DNA from: UBA2040 sp041751955
Lineage (GTDB): Bacteria > Bacteroidota > Bacteroidia > Flavobacteriales_D > Crocinitomicaceae
Assembly: GCA_041751955.1 (NCBI GenBank)
Contig: JBGSIB010000074.1
Span: 48,444 to 112,443, forward strand
Direction: 5' to 3'
DNA length: 64,000 nt
Position numbers and translations under genes: made by a program. This document shows, piece by piece, positions 59,649-64,000 of this stretch. The notes beneath the pieces are model-generated. The model did no database searches. It saw nothing but the letters and a program-made list of their open reading frames with translations, and was not told where the DNA came from. Within the stretch, counting starts at the first letter, position 1, and every line of letters starts with the position of its first letter.

Positions 59649-61139
59649 TCACTCCAACTTCAAAACCCAAGCTCTCTGCTTCTTGCTTTTCTTCAATCTT
59701 TCGGCCATGGCATCGGCTTCTGAACCAGAATAATACACCACAACTTGGTGCATGCGCAAGGCTGAATCGTATAAGATAGCTGTTTTACCTTGGGACTTGT
59801 TTTTCTTTTTCCACTTTTCGGCATTGCTTTTCTGTTCGAAAGAACCGATCACCACATAATAACCTTTCTCGGGTCTTTTGTCATTTTCGTCATAAAAGTC
59901 TGTGACTTTAGCCGTTCGAAAATCTTCTGAACCTGAACCATTGGAGTTATTTGAATTGTTTGTATTGGAACTACCGTTGTTGTTCGAACCCGTATTTCCT
60001 CCGTTGCCAGAATTATTGTTATTTACCACATTTTTCAAGGCTTCTTCGCGGGCTTTTTTCTCTTGAACCAGTTTTTCTTCAAGGTTTTTAACTTGCCCTT
60101 CCAGTTCTTCTTGTTTCGTTTGCAGTTCTTCAATCGTTTCATCTTGTTCCTCGTTTTCCTCCTTCAAAGCCTTCAAGTCCTCGATTTCTTTTTCTATTTG
60201 CTCGATGCGTTTATTGTCTTTTTCTTTATTTCCGATTTGATACGAAAGAATGAACTCCGAAGAACGTTTAGAAAAATCATTAATAGCACCCATGGAGAAA
60301 TCGTGGGCATAACCCAAAGAGAAACCTTTGTATCTCAAACCAGCACTGACTGAAACGGCAAATGTATTGTGGTAGGTAACACCAATCCAACAGGCATTTT
60401 TCACATCAAGCACACCACTTGCATCCCATTGAACAGGCGCTCCACTAACATAGCGAATCACACCAAGCGGATAGAACTTAACGGTTTGTTTTTCGTTCAG
60501 CATGAAATCGTATTTCATGGATGCTCTAATATGGCGAACGGCATTGTAGTTGAATGTTCCACCTGTTATGTCTGTGAAAGTTCGTTTATTCGCCAAAAGC
60601 TGTGGAATGGCAATACCCAGTTCAAACCCTTTCACCTGCAAAACTGTCCCGAACTCACTGTTGAATCCTACTCTGTTTTGTCTTTGGCCACCATACAAAA
60701 TTGGATCGGCAGCATCGTTTACCAAAGCTTTATCGAAATCAATCCCGAAATTTTGGATACCCACACCAACACCAAAATTTAAGGAAGACTTTTCGCCAAG
60801 TTTCGCTTTGTACACGTAATTGACCATCCCACTCGTCATGGAAAGTATATCGGTTCGATCTTGAAATGCTACAAAAGCCAAGCCCATTTTCCCATCTGCA
60901 CCTTGTCCTTGGATGGAAATGTAACTGGTTTGTGGTGAACCAGGAAGACCTGTTAGCATCGTTCTATGCGATGCCGTTATGGTTGTCAATGCGTCCCACC
61001 CAGAATAAGCTGGATTGATGGTCAGCATGTTTTGATGATATTGACTGCTCAAAGGCAATTGTTGAGCAAATGTTCCTTGAATGCTTCCTAAAAAAGCAAT
61101 AAAAACGGCTGTTCTAATCATTTTCATAGTGGGCATCAT
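59649..61139 (-). CDS. PorP/SprF barrel fused to a coiled coil and SPOR-like domain
   Basis: 496 aa. The start at 61139 overlaps the stop of the upstream adhesin (ATGA). Signal peptide about 1-25 (ending GTFAQ). Residues about 26-295 are a complete PorP/SprF barrel (LSSQYHQNMLTINPAYSGWD at the start; NNTFAVSVSAGLRYKGFSLG-like strands at the end). A coiled coil (about 300-365, Glu/Lys/Leu heptads) and a low-complexity Asn/Gly/Ser linker (about 370-405) follow. The C-terminal about 75 residues (GYYVVIGSFEQKSNAEKW, about 425) resemble a SPOR module. SprF-family proteins aid export of SprB-type adhesins; here the extra domains could tie the barrel to peptidoglycan. It is translationally coupled to the adhesin. 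Confidence 0.85.
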   Translation of the reverse strand: MMPTMKMIRTAVFIAFLGSIQGTFAQQLPLSSQYHQNMLTINPAYSGWDALTTITASHRTMLTGLPGSPQTSYISIQGQGADGKMGLAFVAFQDRTDILSMTSGMVNYVYKAKLGEKSSLNFGVGVGIQNFGIDFDKALVNDAADPILYGGQRQNRVGFNSEFGTVLQVKGFELGIAIPQLLANKRTFTDITGGTFNYNAVRHIRASMKYDFMLNEKQTVKFYPLGVIRYVSGAPVQWDASGVLDVKNACWIGVTYHNTFAVSVSAGLRYKGFSLGYAHDFSMGAINDFSKRSSEFILSYQIGNKEKDNKRIEQIEKEIEDLKALKEENEEQDETIEELQTKQEELEGQVKNLEEKLVQEKKAREEALKNVVNNNNSGNGGNTGSNNNGSSNTNNSNNSNGSGSEDFRTAKVTDFYDENDKRPEKGYYVVIGSFEQKSNAEKWKKKNKSQGKTAILYDSALRMHQVVVYYSGSEADAMAERLKKSKKQRAWVLKLE

Positions 61140-64000
61140 TTTTCGTTTCTTAAAATGCTTACTGCACCTTTCAGTACTTTATCGCCATTATTCACCTTGA
61201 GCACATAATAATAAGTTGCTTCAGGTAAAGGATCACCATTATTGGTTCCATCCCAAGTGTTTTTATAATCGGGATCCTCAAAAACAACTTGGCCTTCTCT
61301 GTTGATTATCAAAACTGACGAAAGCGTATACTGGTCTAAATTCAGTATTTCCCAAAGATCGTTGTGCCCATCTGCATTTGGAGAGAAAAGATTGGGAACT
61401 AATAAATCTAAAGTATCAATCGGCGGTGGAACATAAAGTAGAACTTCTATGGATCCAAAAGCAGTATCAACTGGACAAAGGGCTCCTGTTCCAGCAACTG
61501 CATAATTGTATAAGCCTGGATTCGCAGGTGAGCCAGAAATGATTACCGTGTCTCCAACCACAATAGCGTTCACGCCTGCTGGCAAACCTGTAACATTCGC
61601 TCCAGAGGCACCATTCAACAAATATAGGATGGTTATGATGGTGCTATCTTCGTAAACAATCTGTGCATCTGAACCAATAGTAGAAATCAAAGTCAGACTC
61701 ACTCCCGCATCTACCGTAATGACTCCGTAACTAGAGTCAGCCGTGCAAGGAGAACCTGTAGTGTGAGCAATAAAAGGAAACACCCCGAGAGTTGTAAGTG
61801 TACCCGTTATAATCAAGGAATCATTTTGTACAATCGCTGTCAATCCTGGAGCCAAATTTAGTGCCGTTGCACCTGTAGCACCATTCGCAAAGACGTAAAT
61901 AATTGGATCAATTGGCGAGCCAATGCACCACTGTTGAATATTGCTTCCAACTGGCGAAACCAAGTCAATAGTTGGACTACTCACCGTAATTGTTCCGAAA
62001 AGGGTATCATTAGGGCAACCGCCACCTGAAGCTATAACTGTATAATTGGAGGTAACAGCGCCAGTCAAAGTACCAGAAATGGTTAAATCTCCCCCACTAA
62101 AACTTCCTGTAATTCCGGCAGGCAAACCAATAACGACCGCTGTATCCGCTCCACCAGAAATAGTATAAACAATGGCATCTAATCCATTGCCATTACACAG
62201 TGATTGATTGTCTGTTCCTACTGCGGATGTCAATGTCAAAACGGGTGCAAGGCCAACCGTTATTGACCCATATATAGTGTCATCCAAACAAGGGCTCCCA
62301 CTTGTATAAACAGTGTAATTATATGTTCCAGCCACATTCGGTGTACCCGTAATAGTAATGGTATCATTTGAAGTTGAAGTGATAGCCGCAACTCCTGGTG
62401 GTAAGTCTATTGCCGAAATTGTAACGGCAATTCCAGTCATAACATAAACAATGGGGTCAATTGCAGTATTCACACAAACTTGCTGTGCATCTGTGCCAAG
62501 TGGCGACGATAAATTTAATTCTGGACTAATAATATATATACCTCCCAAAAGCGTATCATTCGGACAAAACCCTCCTGAAGCGACAACTGCATAATTAGAA
62601 ATAGCTGACACAGAAGGAGTTCCTGAAATGATAAGCGAATCATTGGAAAACACTGCTGTAACTCCAGCAGGCAGTCCGACAGCAAAAGCATTCGTTGCGG
62701 CACCAGAGATAATGTATAGAATTGTATCTATTGGAACGCCTGAACATAGAACTTGAGAATCCGATCCAGGTGCTGAAGCTATATTTATTATGGGTGCATC
62801 ACTCACAGAAATTTCGCCATAAACTGTATCTGCTAAACATGTTCCTCCACTTGTGTAAACCGTGTACGGAAATGTTCCTAATGAAGTTGGAGAACCAAAA
62901 ATATAAATAGAATCTCCTTGTGTATTTGAGTTAATTCCAGGTGGTAAATTAATTGCAGTGATATTCGTTGCTGTTCCCGCTAACACAAAAATAACTGTGT
63001 CGATTGGCGTGTTCAAACAAGCTTGAAGAGTATCCGACCCTAGAGCTGAACCTAAATTCAATTGAGGAATTTGATCCACCGTTATTGTTCCCGTTAAGTT
63101 GATTGTTCCGCACGGTGAACCTGTCGTAAAAATCGTATAATTAAATACACCCGTTTGAGTTGGTGCACCAGAAAGAGTTAAAGTACCGCCACTAAAAACC
63201 TCTGTAACACCTGTTGGCAAACCCGTTGCTCCAGCACTTGTTGCACTTCCACCAACGGTATAGGTAATGTTCGTAATTGGCGTTGCTTCGCATAAAGTTT
63301 GAATTTCCGTTCCTGGAACATCTAAAGTTAAGGTAGGCCCAGGGTTAACTGTAATTGTTCCATTTACTGTTGCTGGACCACAAGAACCCCCTGAAGTTGT
63401 TACTGAATAATTATAGACACCAGCAGTTGTTGGCGTATTGGAAATTAAAAATTGGCCCGGATTGTATGTTCCCGTTACGCCAGGAGGAAGATTAGTTGCC
63501 GTTGCACCAGTGATACTTGGTCCGAGCGTATAAACTATATTTCCCAATGGGGAATTGGTACACAAAGTTTGATTATTGGATGACGGGGATGAAGCCAATT
63601 GCACATCTGGATCCACAGCTATTCCACCTGAATATTGAACTTGTGGACAACCCCCGCCTGAAGCAATAACGGTATAATTAAATGATCCTGTTGCGGTTGG
63701 TGTTCCAGAAATTGTAAAAGTTGAACCAACCAAAGTCCCAGTAATACCCGCCGGTAATCCTGATGCTGTTACTGAAGAAGGAGAACCTCCTACCGCAAAA
63801 ACGATATCAACCATGGCTGTATTTACACAAACTGTTGGGTTCGCTGTTCCAGGTGCTGAAGTTACTGTTAAACTTGTGCTTGCATTCACAACCACGGTTC
63901 CAGTTACTGTTATTGGTGTGCAACCTGGTCCTGTTGTGGTAATTGAATATGGAAACGTTCCTGCCGTAAAAGCTAAACCTGAAACAGTCATGGTTCCACA
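61136..64000 (-). CDS. Modular T9SS type B adhesin, C-terminal 955 residues (runs off the window)
   Basis: The frame is open through the window edge (codons to 64000 read CGT and continue), so the N-terminus with its signal peptide is missing. It has at least nine repeats of 80-90 residues of the same Ig-like type as 51216-53993, each with PGT/PLG...C at the start and GG.C.....G.I.V at the end. The type B C-terminal domain has VPNLFSPNADGHNDLW (about 860) and ATYYYVLKV. The first repeats align module for module with the 51-54 kb adhesin. It overlaps the downstream PorP/SprF-SPOR gene (ATGA), so it is its probable partner. A role in surface adhesion or gliding is inference. Confidence 0.88.
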   Translation of the reverse strand, partial: CGTMTVSGLAFTAGTFPYSITTTGPGCTPITVTGTVVVNASTSLTVTSAPGTANPTVCVNTAMVDIVFAVGGSPSSVTASGLPAGITGTLVGSTFTISGTPTATGSFNYTVIASGGGCPQVQYSGGIAVDPDVQLASSPSSNNQTLCTNSPLGNIVYTLGPSITGATATNLPPGVTGTYNPGQFLISNTPTTAGVYNYSVTTSGGSCGPATVNGTITVNPGPTLTLDVPGTEIQTLCEATPITNITYTVGGSATSAGATGLPTGVTEVFSGGTLTLSGAPTQTGVFNYTIFTTGSPCGTINLTGTITVDQIPQLNLGSALGSDTLQACLNTPIDTVIFVLAGTATNITAINLPPGINSNTQGDSIYIFGSPTSLGTFPYTVYTSGGTCLADTVYGEISVSDAPIINIASAPGSDSQVLCSGVPIDTILYIISGAATNAFAVGLPAGVTAVFSNDSLIISGTPSVSAISNYAVVASGGFCPNDTLLGGIYIISPELNLSSPLGTDAQQVCVNTAIDPIVYVMTGIAVTISAIDLPPGVAAITSTSNDTITITGTPNVAGTYNYTVYTSGSPCLDDTIYGSITVGLAPVLTLTSAVGTDNQSLCNGNGLDAIVYTISGGADTAVVIGLPAGITGSFSGGDLTISGTLTGAVTSNYTVIASGGGCPNDTLFGTITVSSPTIDLVSPVGSNIQQWCIGSPIDPIIYVFANGATGATALNLAPGLTAIVQNDSLIITGTLTTLGVFPFIAHTTGSPCTADSSYGVITVDAGVSLTLISTIGSDAQIVYEDSTIITILYLLNGASGANVTGLPAGVNAIVVGDTVIISGSPANPGLYNYAVAGTGALCPVDTAFGSIEVLLYVPPPIDTLDLLVPNLFSPNADGHNDLWEILNLDQYTLSSVLIINREGQVVFEDPDYKNTWDGTNNGDPLPEATYYYVLKVNNGDKVLKGAVSILRNEK

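Overview
The window reads as chromosome from a marine or freshwater Bacteroidota, most likely a flavobacterial lineage (Crocinitomicaceae/Fluviicola-like; this is inferred from gene content, not proven). The evidence is AT-rich DNA, very weak ribosome-binding sites, the Bacteroidota promoter pattern TTTG-N(17-22)-TAnnTTTG in front of many genes, many large secreted proteins with type IX secretion (T9SS) type A or type B C-terminal sorting domains, PorP/SprF-family barrels, and Bacteroidota-restricted families (DUF6495, DUF6341-like, HU-CCDC81/SPOR, LETM1-related).

Layout. 1-0.8 kb: 5' part of a DEAD-box RNA helicase (minus). 1.1-7.5 kb: two T9SS secreted proteins flanking a cluster of three small single-stranded DNA-binding proteins. 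7.7-12.7 kb: lipoproteins (one of only 44 aa), a CBS-pair protein, and a large type B T9SS protein whose stop overlaps riboflavin synthase. 13-20.5 kb: metF, ispD, bestrophin, DUF1295 and dienelactone hydrolase genes, then an intact tRNA-Asn followed by a decayed GIY-YIG nuclease gene and a second, broken tRNA-Asn 3' half, then a LETM1-related protein. 20.5-32.4 kb: a lamin-tail secreted protein, asd, a SUFU/DUF6495 pair, dxr, DUF2891 lipoprotein, C1-family peptidase, HU/SPOR membrane protein, kdsB, dprA and a short pterin dehydratase. 32.4-40 kb: PpiD-like isomerase, OmpA lipoprotein, uvrC, amidase, DksA-like protein, lspA. 40-48 kb: two coupled T9SS proteins, then nrdB-nrdA. 48.3-51.1 kb: comF, FAD oxidoreductase, DinB and bacilliredoxin. 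51.2-64 kb: an accessory surface region with two paralogous modular type B adhesins, three PorP/SprF-family proteins (one fused to a coiled coil and a SPOR-like domain), a four-CHRD protein and a fasciclin protein.

How it fits together. Housekeeping genes (isoprenoid ispD/dxr, folate metF, LOS precursor kdsB, deoxynucleotide nrdAB, repair/uptake uvrC/dprA/comF, envelope lspA/amidase/OmpA/PpiD) alternate with T9SS cargo. The adhesin plus PorP/SprF pairing resembles the sprB-sprF arrangement of gliding flavobacteria, in which the barrel assists export of its partner adhesin.

The most unusual signals are: (a) the tRNA-Asn / GIY-YIG / tRNA-Asn 3'-half arrangement at 18.6-19.1 kb, which looks like a dead selfish element that targeted the anticodon loop; (b) a 61-bp tandem repeat at the 3' end of nrdA in which every copy carries the gene's last codons; (c) at least six genes whose -7 box lies 4-5 nt before ATG, predicting leaderless mRNAs; (d) three adjacent SSB paralogues without an acidic tail; and (e) the PorP/SprF-coiled-coil-SPOR fusion.
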